IMG/VR virus record: IMGVR_UViG_3300030109_003494
Coordinates: 1 to 25,518 of that record
Origin: a virus
DNA: 25,518 bases
Direction: 5' to 3' (one strand)
A model generated the notes under the pieces. That model did not search any database, was not told the origin of the DNA, and saw nothing but the letters and a program-made list of their open reading frames with translations. This document shows, piece after piece, positions 1 through 5,855 of the stretch. The translations under genes were made by a program, and so were the position numbers. How positions within the stretch are numbered: the stretch's first letter is position 1; each line of letters begins with the position of its first letter.

Positions 1-11
1 CTTTCAATAAT

Positions 12-97
12 CCCCTCTATATAGAGGGGCACTCCTAGAGGATCACCCTTTTGGGTGGTCCTCGCCTGGTAGATGACAGCTAGCAGCTCACCAGGGC
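12..97. repeat. Cluster of three inverted repeats at the left edge
   Basis: Three potential stem-loops follow one another. The first is a perfect 18-base palindrome at 12-29 (CCCCTCTATATAGAGGGG). The second is an 11-bp stem at 38-48 with 53-63, containing one G-U pair and a TTTT loop. The third is a 6-bp stem CCTGGT (65-70) with ACCAGG (90-95) enclosing AGCT repeats. None is followed by a T-tract on either strand, so they do not look like simple intrinsic terminators. A structured RNA, a protein-binding site or a packaging site are all possible. Confidence 0.6.
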
Positions 98-180
98 ACA
101 AGCAGCTTTAAAAAATAACACCAGGCACAAGGATCAAGGACCAGGGCTCAAGCAGCTTTGAAGCAGCTTTGAAGCAGCAC
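91..180. repeat. Degenerate direct repeats (CAAGG / AAGCAGC family), left copy
   Basis: Positions 91-109 and 141-159 are 19-base direct repeats with one mismatch (CCAGGGCACAAGCAGCTTT). The AAGCAGCTTT core recurs at 100, 150, 161 and, partially, 172. A 17-base stretch at 123-139 (AGGCACAAGGATCAAGG) is repeated exactly at 1054-1070, on the far side of the two rightward genes. No gene is evident in this stretch. Confidence 0.75.
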
Positions 181-211
181 AAGGCCGCAAGAATTTTTTT
201 TAATTTAATAC

Positions 212-242
212 TTGCATTGTTATGGGAGATATCTTATATAAT
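212..242 (+). promoter_or_regulatory. Sigma70-like promoter for the GP88-like gene
   Basis: TTGCAT at 212-217 is followed after 17 bases by TATATA at 235-240. An overlapping TATAAT at 237-242 gives a 19-base spacer. The predicted transcription start lies just upstream of the ribosome binding site of the gene at 262. Confidence 0.55.
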
Positions 243-261
243 AATTATTAAAGGGGTGAAT

Positions 262-891
262 ATGAATATAAAAGAAGCTAAGGCAATTGTTGGAGGATTA
301 AGTAATCCTTCCAAGATGCCAGGCTATGGTTACGGGCTAAGCGCTTTTGATTGTGCGGTAGGCTCGAAGCTTAGACTGATAAAGAATAGTACTTGTTCGA
401 TGTGTTACGCTTTAAAAGGGCGGTATACATTTCCAGGTGTTAAGAATGCTCACGCCAACAGACTCGAAGCGATCACTAAATCAAATTGGGTTGAGGCTAT
501 GATTTTATTGGTGAGTAATTACGGAAAAAAAATACCTTATTTTAGATGGCATGATTCAGGAGACTTACAGTCACTGGACCATCTTAAAAAGATTGTAGCT
601 GTTGCAATGGCAACGCCAAGCGTTAAGCATTGGCTGCCAACAAGAGAAGCGGGAATCCTGAAAGCTTTCTATAAAGAAGGGCATTCACTCCCGGGAAACC
701 TGGCTATACGTGTGTCAGCTACAATGATTGACGGCAAGCCCCATAGCAATGTGGGGTTGACGTCAACTGTAAGCAAGAATGAAGCGCCAATTGGATTTAG
801 TTGTCCCGCTGGAAAGCAAGGCAATGAGTGTAGAAGCTGCCGGGCTTGTTGGAATATCAATATACAGAATGTTAGTTATGCAGCGCACTAA
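262..891 (+). CDS. GP88-like phage protein (Cys-rich, unknown function)
   Basis: The product is 209 residues. I chose the ATG at 262 because AGGGGTG precedes it at good spacing; an in-frame ATG at 169 would add 31 residues encoded by the repeat and promoter DNA. The protein has a CxxC-Y-A motif (C45, C48) followed by KGRY, a central FRWHDSGDLQS segment and KHWLPTREAG. The C-terminus has a second Cys group (C181, C190, C193, C196). This pattern resembles the phage GP88-like family, whose biochemical role is not established as far as I know. The two Cys groups suggest a metal or Fe-S site (inference). It overlaps the next gene by 14 bases, so the two are probably co-translated. Confidence 0.8.
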   Translation: MNIKEAKAIVGGLSNPSKMPGYGYGLSAFDCAVGSKLRLIKNSTCSMCYALKGRYTFPGVKNAHANRLEAITKSNWVEAMILLVSNYGKKIPYFRWHDSGDLQSLDHLKKIVAVAMATPSVKHWLPTREAGILKAFYKEGHSLPGNLAIRVSATMIDGKPHSNVGLTSTVSKNEAPIGFSCPAGKQGNECRSCRACWNINIQNVSYAAH

Positions 892-1120
892 AGGGATCTG
901 TGATACTTGCTTCAGGGAATATTCCCTGGAGCTTATGATAGCCGGGAAAAATGCGCAGCCTGATTATTGCATCAGATGTTTTAACCGAGGCTCAAGGCAC
1001 ATGGTCGATGAGCCAATGCTCAAGCTTCGAGAAGTCGCAAGGCTCAGGGAAGAAGGCACAAGGATCAAGGCGCAAGCCTTGTTTAGCAAGACTCAAGGCT
1101 CTAGCTCCAGAAAAAAGTGA
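878..1120 (+). CDS. Small zinc-knuckle protein
   Basis: An 80-residue product if translation starts at the ATG at 878, inside the end of the previous gene; no Shine-Dalgarno is visible, so coupling is likely. C8-x2-C11 and C31-x2-C34 form a treble-clef or zinc-ribbon type site. The last 30 or so residues (KLREVARLREEGTRIKAQAL) are basic and encoded by the CAAGG repeat DNA, so this tail may be an accident of repeat invasion. The 3' half overlaps the leftward nuclease gene at 992-1402 on the other strand by 129 bases, so the C-terminus of one of the two is probably dispensable. Function unknown; nucleic acid binding is possible. Confidence 0.6.
   Translation: MQRTKGICDTCFREYSLELMIAGKNAQPDYCIRCFNRGSRHMVDEPMLKLREVARLREEGTRIKAQALFSKTQGSSSRKK
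986..1100. repeat. Degenerate CAAGG direct repeats, right copy, with a GNRA-loop hairpin
   Basis: The segment contains many variants of GGCTCAAGG, GGCACAAGG and GATCAAGG. It includes the exact 17-base copy (1054-1070) of the sequence at 123-139. CAAGGC (1066-1071), GCAA, GCCTTG (1076-1081) forms a 6-bp stem capped by a GNRA tetraloop. GGCTCA (989-994) with TGAGCC (1009-1014) forms another possible stem. The repeats encode the C-terminal ends of both convergent genes. Confidence 0.7.
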
Positions 1121-1402
1121 GATGCCTCTTCGTCCGAGGGGGGTAGCCATGATAAATGATTTTCCACCGTTCGTATTATGGCTCATATGCCATGATATTT
1201 GGCCAGGAGATAGCCCAATTGAATTACCCCTAGTTACCTTAAGCTCTATCCAAAACTGTCCTCTATCCTTATCTGTGATTTTATATACAGCAAGCACATC
1301 AGGTAGTCCTAACGGAGTGACAGCTTCAATTCTTGTTAGAGTAACTTTTGTAAACTTATCCTTTATCCTTTTCCAAAACTTTGTCTCTGGTTTCGTTGTC
1401 AT
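992..1402 (-). CDS. PD-(D/E)XK nuclease (VRR-NUC/resolvase-like)
   Basis: The product is 136 residues. E26, then GLPD with D35, then WIELK with E53 and K55, then LSPGQ with Q68 followed by W, form the ordered PD-(D/E)XK catalytic pattern seen in small phage VRR-NUC and Holliday-junction-resolvase-like enzymes. They would cut branched or damaged DNA during replication or packaging. The core ends near residue 90. The remaining 46 residues are encoded by the CAAGG repeats and look unrelated to the fold. The start overlaps the end of the terminase-like gene by 47 bases. Family assignment rests on motifs only, and the exact substrate cannot be told. Confidence 0.75.
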   Translation of the reverse strand: MTTKPETKFWKRIKDKFTKVTLTRIEAVTPLGLPDVLAVYKITDKDRGQFWIELKVTRGNSIGLSPGQISWHMSHNTNGGKSFIMATPLGRRGISLFSGARALSLAKQGLRLDPCAFFPEPCDFSKLEHWLIDHVP

Positions 1403-1874
1403 CTATCTCTTCAAAGCTCCCTTCAATAGATAATTTATTATCCATATCCTTTAATAGTTTATCAACTTCATCTCGGTTTAATTGGTCAATAGATCCATGC
1501 ATAATTTCTTTTCGATCAATATATAAACCACCAACTTGGCCTCTTGATTTCTCAGCCGTAACAGCAGCATTCCAATTACCCTTTTCTTCCGCACCTCTAC
1601 TCAATTGATCCAATCTTTTCAAATGCTTATGAAGATTAATTTCATATTTCTTTTCTTCTTGATTACGCAGCTCACGTATATATTCAGCACAACCAGGATG
1701 TTTGCGAAGTTCAGAAGCCTCAACTTTGGCCCTCTTCTCCGAGTATCCTGCAGCGATTGCACACTCAGTTGCCGTCTTTTTATCACCCTCTTGAACAAAC
1801 ATTACACAAAATTTAATTTGTTTGGGTGTTAATTTATCTCTTAAAGTCTCAATATTCATAGGTTTTTTATACAT
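1356..1874 (-). CDS. terS: Small terminase-like subunit
   Basis: The product is 172 residues, or 167 if the second ATG at 1859 is used; neither start has a clear Shine-Dalgarno. The N-terminus LTPKQIKFCVMFVQEG followed by KTATECAIAAGYS is the helix-turn-helix signature of the Terminase_2 type of small subunit, which recognises the packaging site and feeds DNA to the large terminase. A charged helical middle (KRLDQL) and an acidic tail (EGSFEEIDDNE) suit oligomerisation and partner contact. The large subunit is not next to it here, which is unusual but known when the module is split. The repeat-rich DNA directly upstream (1892-2082) would be a natural binding site. Confidence 0.8.
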   Translation of the reverse strand: MYKKPMNIETLRDKLTPKQIKFCVMFVQEGDKKTATECAIAAGYSEKRAKVEASELRKHPGCAEYIRELRNQEEKKYEINLHKHLKRLDQLSRGAEEKGNWNAAVTAEKSRGQVGGLYIDRKEIMHGSIDQLNRDEVDKLLKDMDNKLSIEGSFEEIDDNETRDKVLEKDKG

Positions 1875-1891
1875 TATATAGTATTTTTAGC

Positions 1892-2082
1892 AACAAGACG
1901 GCTGTTTTTTAGGTGTCTTACTGCTGTCTTATTACTTTTTATCCTTAAGTGATTGAAATACATATACATTTCTTATAACAAGACAGACAAGACAGACAAG
2001 ACACCATATTTTTTTTATTTTTAATTAGTGAAAATGTTTTGAAAACATCTATAGTCTTGTTTGTTATATGTATAACATATAG
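1892..2082. other. Candidate replication origin or packaging site (iteron-like repeats and palindromes)
   Basis: The gene-free stretch 1875-2207 holds three tandem 9-base copies of ACAAGACAG at 1978-2004 (the last ends in C). Inverted copies of the core lie at 1914-1920 and 1925-1931 (TGTCTTA), and related sequences near 1894 and 2054. Two palindromes follow: ATGTTTT-G-AAAACAT (2034-2048) and TGTTATA-TG-TATAACA (2062-2077). TAACATATAG occurs at 2073 and again at 2175. AT-rich DNA plus short repeats between oppositely oriented genes suits an origin or a terminase recognition site; nothing in the sequence decides between them. Confidence 0.5.
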
Positions 2083-2104
2083 TTTTAACATATTTCACTC
2101 CCTT

Positions 2105-2149
2105 CCCCCTTGATCCAGCTTTCTTTATCGAGGGGGTTTATTTTTATTT
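2105..2149 (+). terminator. Rho-independent terminator (rightward)
   Basis: CCCCCTTGAT (2105-2114) pairs with ATCGAGGGGG (2127-2136) in a 10-bp stem with one G-U pair and a 12-base loop. It is followed by TTTATTTTTATTT. It lies just before the next promoter and would insulate the small rightward genes from upstream transcription. Confidence 0.75.
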
Positions 2150-2176
2150 GACATTAGTATTTATATGGGATAATTA
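2148..2176 (+). promoter_or_regulatory. Promoter for the 2208-2996 gene cluster
   Basis: There is a perfect TTGACA at 2148-2153. The -10 is either GATAAT at 2169-2174 (15-base spacer) or TAATTA at 2171-2176 (17-base spacer). The TATGGGA around it resembles the promoter region at 221-240. Confidence 0.6.
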
Positions 2177-2207
2177 ACATATAGATTAAACAAAAAGGAG
2201 AGTCAGT

Positions 2208-2417
2208 ATGTATATTGATGAATACAAAATAGAAAATTGGGGTAGCACCTGGACTAAAGGTAAAGAAAGAAAGAATCAATTAACAGGATCAATAACTGGA
2301 AAAGATATTGATATAAAAAGATTGGTTCATTTGCTTGAAGAATACAATGAAGCTGTCAATGGGGAGTATTCCTCTAGAGATATTACTATAAACATTTCAA
2401 TGATGGAGAGAAAATAG
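2208..2417 (+). CDS. Small hypothetical protein
   Basis: The product is 69 residues. The start is set by AAGGAG at good spacing. It is rich in charged residues, with a helical LVHLLEEYNEAV segment in the middle. Its stop codon overlaps the next start (TAGTG), so it is the first gene of a tightly coupled group of four small genes. I do not recognise the family. Position behind a strong TTGACA promoter and its own terminator-insulated unit suggests an early-expressed accessory protein (inference). Confidence 0.7.
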   Translation: MYIDEYKIENWGSTWTKGKERKNQLTGSITGKDIDIKRLVHLLEEYNEAVNGEYSSRDITINISMMERK

Positions 2418-2689
2418 TGAGTAAGACAGGGGCGTGGGCCTTGGAGCAACAAGAAAAGGCCATGGAGGAAGCTGCAGATCGCTTGAAAGAAGAAGAAGGA
2501 TTAAAAACTTTCAAGGTAACTGAGCGCTATATCAAGCAAGACACCTGGATTGTTAACGCAATCAACAAAGAAGAAGCAATTGATATAGCTATGTCCGTAG
2601 ATCCAGATGGATCAGAAGTGGTTGAAGTTACCAGCACAACAACTGAACCATTGAGAGATCACATAAAGAAAATATTGGAGGACAAATGA
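2417..2689 (+). CDS. Small hypothetical protein, possibly DpnD/PcfM-like
   Basis: The product is 90 residues and starts at GTG, with GGAGAG upstream inside the previous gene. The first 30 residues are an acidic helix (EQQEKAMEEAADRLKEEEG). The rest (TFKVTERYIKQDTWIVNA followed by KEEAIDIAM) has the strand-helix look of small DpnD/PcfM-like phage domains. This is a weak resemblance and no function follows from it. It overlaps the next gene by four bases (ATGA). Confidence 0.7.
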   Translation: MSKTGAWALEQQEKAMEEAADRLKEEEGLKTFKVTERYIKQDTWIVNAINKEEAIDIAMSVDPDGSEVVEVTSTTTEPLRDHIKKILEDK

Positions 2690-2889
2690 CAAGTCTTAGA
2701 AAATTAGAAGAAAAATATTATCCTATTTATTGGCGAATAGTTACAGATAAAGAAGATGATATACAAATAAAAGACAGACACGGTAAAGTAATTCCAAAGA
2801 GCTCTAAAATATATGCTATGGAAAGAGACTTTATTGAGGATAAAATAAAAGAAGAATTACAATTTAGTGGGGAGATTGTCTGTATATGA
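2686..2889 (+). CDS. Small hypothetical protein
   Basis: A 67-residue charged protein starting in an ATGA overlap behind GGAGGAC. The visible features are a KLEEKYYPIYWRIV N-terminus, a DIQIKDRHGKVIP strand-like middle and a basic/acidic C-terminal helix. No motif is recognised. It ends in another ATGA overlap with the following membrane peptide. Confidence 0.65.
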   Translation: MTSLRKLEEKYYPIYWRIVTDKEDDIQIKDRHGKVIPKSSKIYAMERDFIEDKIKEELQFSGEIVCI

Positions 2890-2996
2890 TAACTAACATA
2901 CTACTAGGGCTAATACTCTTAGCCCTGGTTTTTATAGGGTTTATGGTGTTTGCTTTAGGTAGAATTGTTGATACTCATGTCAACAAAAAGAATTAA
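2886..2996 (+). CDS. 36-residue single-span membrane peptide
   Basis: ATG at 2886 overlaps the previous stop (ATGA), with GGGGAG about a dozen bases upstream. The peptide is a short polar start, a hydrophobic span (residues 5-24, LLGLILLALVFIGFMVFAL) and a basic tail ending KKN. One transmembrane helix with the C-terminus probably inside is predicted. Small membrane peptides in phage early clusters can act in host takeover, superinfection exclusion or lysis; the sequence does not say which. It converges with the leftward gene at 2993 with a four-base overlap. Confidence 0.6.
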   Translation: MITNILLGLILLALVFIGFMVFALGRIVDTHVNKKN

Positions 2997-3196
2997 TCAA
3001 AGAACCACTTAGGGTCTTCAACAATAGGCTTGAGGATCTTGCGTAAAGCATCTCTTCCTTCTTCACAAATAGTGAGCCATTCTTCGACGGTGTAGCTGCG
3101 ATTGTACTTTGGATTCCAAAATTCAACAGCAAGATTATTACATTTGAAACACCTGGAGATTCTACTCACAGGACTATTAGGCAATCTCATACTCAT
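2993..3196 (-). CDS. Small hypothetical protein
   Basis: A 67-residue product with AAAGG upstream of the ATG. It has one CxxC (C16, C19), then EFWNPKYNRSYTVEEWLTICEEG and a C-terminal helix. The lone CxxC plus one later Cys is not enough to claim a zinc site. It is the last gene of the leftward SNF2 operon, separated from the zinc-finger gene by 64 bases that hold a possible promoter of its own. Confidence 0.65.
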   Translation of the reverse strand: MSMRLPNSPVSRISRCFKCNNLAVEFWNPKYNRSYTVEEWLTICEEGRDALRKILKPIVEDPKWFFD

Positions 3197-3217
3197 ACAC
3201 GGCCTTTATTCGGGCGC

Positions 3218-3246
3218 ATGGTATCAAAAAGGTGGCTCTCCGTCAA
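3218..3246 (-). promoter_or_regulatory. Possible leftward promoter before the 2993-3196 gene
   Basis: On the minus strand, TTGACG (3246-3241) is followed after 17 bases by TACCAT (3223-3218). The -35 is good and the -10 is weak, so this is tentative. Confidence 0.35.
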
Positions 3247-3260
3247 ATAATATCGTGGGA

Positions 3261-3422
3261 TTACTTTGAATGAATCTTGGAGTCTTGGTTCTTTTCTTTT
3301 GTTTCTTTCTTAATTTCGCCCTGCGAGTGACATACTTTACATTGGTGGATGGATTCTTCTGCTTCAAATCTCAGCCTTATGTAACCGTTGCCCTTGCAGC
3401 TCGAACAAATAATCGTTACCAT
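3261..3422 (-). CDS. DnaJ-type zinc-finger mini-protein
   Basis: A 53-residue product. ATG at 3422 is preceded by GGGGGAG at close spacing, a strong ribosome binding site inside the upstream gene. C6-SSC9-KGNG followed by C28-KVC31-HSQGE is the CxxCxGxG-type zinc motif of the DnaJ central domain, here with only one pair of half-sites, so one zinc. The second half is a Lys/Glu-rich tail. It overlaps the 3364-3567 gene by 59 bases in another frame. Such stand-alone fingers are common in phages and probably bind a partner protein or nucleic acid; the partner is unknown. Confidence 0.75.
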   Translation of the reverse strand: MVTIICSSCKGNGYIRLRFEAEESIHQCKVCHSQGEIKKETKEKNQDSKIHSK

Positions 3423-3567
3423 ATCTCCCCCTTACAATAGATTCAATACGATGTAAACGCATTCGAACTGCCATTTCTTTCGTGGTCCGTGGATCACGGA
3501 GCGCTATCTTATTAATCCTCATCCACTCATCCGATAATCTTTTTTTAAGATTACGCTGCTTTGCCAT
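3364..3567 (-). CDS. Small basic hypothetical protein
   Basis: A 67-residue, strongly basic protein (KQRNLKKRLSDEWMRINK at the N-terminus, then RMRLHRIESIVRGRYG). Its ATG lies inside the end of the upstream gene (17-base overlap) with no good Shine-Dalgarno, so translation is probably coupled. The charge suggests DNA or RNA binding. The family is not recognised. Confidence 0.6.
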   Translation of the reverse strand: MAKQRNLKKRLSDEWMRINKIALRDPRTTKEMAVRMRLHRIESIVRGRYGNDYLFELQGQRLHKAEI

Positions 3568-3727
3568 TTAATTCTTTTCGAACAGTTGGCTTTTGTTTCT
3601 TCCATTCTTCATCAACCAACATGGAGATGACAGCTCCAATTGATCTATGAGAATGATTGGCAATGATCTTTGCCTTGTTGTATGTATCCATTTTCGTGGC
3701 TACAGATTTATATTTACTTATGTCCAT
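3551..3727 (-). CDS. Ribbon-helix-helix (Arc/CopG-like) DNA-binding protein
   Basis: A 58-residue product. ATG at 3727 overlaps the stop of the helicase gene (TAATG), with AAAGGAG upstream. The order is a strand-like KSVATKMDTY, then helix YNKAKIIANHSH, then RSIGAVISMLVDEEW. This matches the strand-helix-helix layout of Arc/MetJ/CopG proteins, which dimerise to insert a two-stranded ribbon in the major groove. It may repress its own operon or the divergent promoter pair at 5212-5247 (inference). Confidence 0.65.
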   Translation of the reverse strand: MDISKYKSVATKMDTYNKAKIIANHSHRSIGAVISMLVDEEWKKQKPTVRKELNGKAA

Positions 3728-5196
3728 TAGGACTCCTTTCTTTTCTTAGCAGGTTCGATAACCCACTTCTTAATTTCTTCCCCCATGACAGCACTTGCAA
3801 TGTCAATCTTATCACGAAGACTATGAACTATTTTCTCATCTATCGTGCCCTCTGCAATCATGTCGACATATAACACCTTATCGTTTTGACCAATACGATG
3901 CGCTCTATCTTCGGATTGCATTCTCTTTTCTAAATCATACGTGTTGGAATAATAGACAACAGTATTAGCTGCCGTCAGTGTTAAACCATATCCCCCGGTT
4001 GAGGGATTACCAACAAAGTATTTTAGTTTAGAATTCTTATCTTGAAATCTATCAACAATATCCTGGCGGTCTTTATCTTTTGTATCACCATAATATGTAG
4101 AGACAGTTTCTGATCCAAACTTATCAGATAAAGTCTTCTGAATGTTTTGAATATCAAATCTATAATTAGCCCAGATGATAACTTTACCACCCACTTCATC
4201 AAGTATGTTTAGTAATTCATTCATGCGATTACTTTTTATTTCTTTTGTTTCACCATCATCAAAGGTCATGTGTCCGCAGCTTATTTGATGTAAACGAATC
4301 AATGCAGATAAAGTTGATAGACTTGTCATTGTCTTACCATCCATTGCCGTAACATTAAATCGTCTCATCTCTTCATAAGCTTGCACTTGTTCTGATGTTA
4401 AACTGATAAATCTTTTTGTATAAATTTTTTCTGGTAGATCCAAACAATCCTCCTTTAACACTCGATACGAATGCTGATCTATTATTGTATTTAATTCTGG
4501 TAACCGTTGAAATCCAACGACAAGTTGCGTGGACCGTGCGCCAAAATTCCTACGCACTAACACAGCATACCTGGATCTAAACGCCCAGTAGTTTTGACGT
4601 AAGATATCTTTACTTAAAAATTCCATTTGTGAATACACATCAAGTGGATTCTTGGTGACAGGAGATCCTGTCATGATACGTTTAAACACAGCTAAGTTAC
4701 TGAGTTTTAATACATTTTTAGTTCTTGAAGCTGTCGGTGTTTTAATTGTTGTTGACTCATCAATGGCCATGAGTGTGTTAGAAGTGCGTAAAAACTGTGT
4801 CGCAAATTTAGTTCCTTTGGCCGTGCTTAGTGCTTCGATATTCATTAACAGTATTCGAAGTTTACCATTAGGCTCTAAGATATCCCCAAGTTTTTTCTTA
4901 TCATCTTTTGTCATTTCACTTGGTGCTCTCCATGCAGCTACTACATGTGGTACATCATCAGATAGATGTGTGGGTATTTCACCTCTTTCCCAGTTACGAT
5001 ACACACCTTTTGGTGCAATGATAAGAGCTGCACTTATCTTGCCACGAAGATAATAGGCAGCCACTTCATCAATTAAAACCTTGGATTTTCCTGTGCCCAT
5101 CTCCATAAAGTAAGCAAAATACTTCTTATCCCAGGCACTACGCAATGCTTTCAATTGATGTTCGTATGGCTTCGTTTTAAAATTAAATTCACTCAT
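3727..5196 (-). CDS. SNF2-like superfamily 2 helicase
   Basis: The product is 489 residues, the normal size for phage SNF2-type enzymes. Motifs in order: Q-motif-like YEHQLKAL (11-18); Walker A GTGKS (34-38); motif II DES (146-148), a usual phage replacement of DEAH; motif III MTGSP near 175; GGYGLTLTAA near 400; motif VI QSEDRAHRIGQ (427-437). These proteins use ATP to translocate on double-stranded DNA, remodelling it for replication, recombination or repair. It is first in a leftward operon with the small DNA-binding proteins downstream, and its promoter overlaps that of the rightward replication module. Function assignment is firm at family level. Confidence 0.92.
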   Translation of the reverse strand: MSEFNFKTKPYEHQLKALRSAWDKKYFAYFMEMGTGKSKVLIDEVAAYYLRGKISAALIIAPKGVYRNWERGEIPTHLSDDVPHVVAAWRAPSEMTKDDKKKLGDILEPNGKLRILLMNIEALSTAKGTKFATQFLRTSNTLMAIDESTTIKTPTASRTKNVLKLSNLAVFKRIMTGSPVTKNPLDVYSQMEFLSKDILRQNYWAFRSRYAVLVRRNFGARSTQLVVGFQRLPELNTIIDQHSYRVLKEDCLDLPEKIYTKRFISLTSEQVQAYEEMRRFNVTAMDGKTMTSLSTLSALIRLHQISCGHMTFDDGETKEIKSNRMNELLNILDEVGGKVIIWANYRFDIQNIQKTLSDKFGSETVSTYYGDTKDKDRQDIVDRFQDKNSKLKYFVGNPSTGGYGLTLTAANTVVYYSNTYDLEKRMQSEDRAHRIGQNDKVLYVDMIAEGTIDEKIVHSLRDKIDIASAVMGEEIKKWVIEPAKKRKES

Positions 5197-5211
5197 CTCT
5201 TTTTTTATGTA

Positions 5212-5240
5212 TTAATAGTTGACTATGAGATATATTGCAA
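5212..5240 (-). promoter_or_regulatory. Leftward promoter of the SNF2 operon
   Basis: On the minus strand TTGCAA (5240-5235), a 17-base spacer, then TATTAA (5217-5212). The start codon of the helicase follows at 5196. The elements interleave with the rightward promoter at 5219-5247. Confidence 0.6.
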
Positions 5241-5247
5241 GTATAAA
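5219..5247 (+). promoter_or_regulatory. Rightward promoter of the replication module
   Basis: TTGACT (5219-5224), a 17-base spacer and TATAAA (5242-5247) make a near-consensus sigma70-type promoter. GGGAGAAG follows as the ribosome binding site for the gene at 5272. Confidence 0.7.
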
Positions 5248-5271
5248 ATAAAAAATTATGGGAGAAGATAT

Positions 5272-5832
5272 ATGTCCGATATAATAAACTTATTTGAAGA
5301 TAAAAGTTCTGAGTCATTTAATAAGATTGATGATGAAGCTCTTGGTCAATTAGGATCAGAGATTGAGCGTATTCGTTCTGTGCAAGAACAAATGCAATTA
5401 ACAGAAATCAAATTAAAAAAATTAAAAGAAGAAGAACAAGTATTAGCAGATAGCATTACCGATCTTCTTCAATCAAAAGGTGTATCAGAATTAAAACTTA
5501 CTGATGGATCTAAAGTCACCACGAAAGAACAACTCTATTGTAGTATTAAAGAAGATAATAGAGAAGCAGCACATAAATGGGTGCGTGATCAAGGCGATGG
5601 TGATATAATAAAGAATGTAGTTAGTGTGGATTTTAAAAAGGGCGAAGACGAAGTAGCTCAAGAATTCAAACAACTAGCAGAGAATTCGGGACTTGTTCCG
5701 AATGAAAACTCATCAATACATCCAAGTACACTTCGGTCTTACTTGAATGCAAAAGCCAGGGATGGTGTAGACTTTGATGAGAAATTGTTTGGTGCCTTTA
5801 GGCTTAATAAAGTCAGTATCAAGCAATCGTAA
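5272..5832 (+). CDS. Coiled-coil phage protein, replication module
   Basis: The product is 186 residues from the ATG at 5272, chosen because GGGAGAAG and the promoter lie directly upstream. An in-frame ATG at 5155 would start inside the opposing helicase gene and run through the promoter. Residues 20-65 form a coiled coil (RIRSVQEQMQLTEIKLKKLK). The C-terminal part, with an IHPSTLRSYLNAKARDG segment and DEKLFGAFRLNKV, resembles a conserved phage protein often found next to SNF2 helicases and replication genes. No enzymatic motif is present. A structural or loading role at the fork is possible, but this is inference. Confidence 0.75.
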   Translation: MSDIINLFEDKSSESFNKIDDEALGQLGSEIERIRSVQEQMQLTEIKLKKLKEEEQVLADSITDLLQSKGVSELKLTDGSKVTTKEQLYCSIKEDNREAAHKWVRDQGDGDIIKNVVSVDFKKGEDEVAQEFKQLAENSGLVPNENSSIHPSTLRSYLNAKARDGVDFDEKLFGAFRLNKVSIKQS

Positions 5833-5855
5833 CTATTAATAGTGAAAGGTAAATT

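Noticed and set aside
169-261. Longer N-terminus for the GP88-like protein
   Set aside because: It would be encoded by repeat DNA and the promoter; AGGGGTG precedes the ATG at 262.
951-1433. A 160-codon open frame on the plus strand
   Set aside because: It is the complement of the nuclease gene, with a low-complexity, hydrophobic translation; the minus-strand frame has catalytic motifs.
1978-2005. Possible CRISPR array
   Set aside because: Units are nine bases and directly tandem without spacers.
4867-5196. Broken helicase because motif II is DES rather than DEAH
   Set aside because: DES is common in phage SNF2-type enzymes; every other motif is intact.
5155-5271. Longer N-terminus for the coiled-coil protein
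   Set aside because: The added 39 residues run through the divergent promoters and the start of the helicase gene, while the ATG at 5272 has a strong ribosome binding site.
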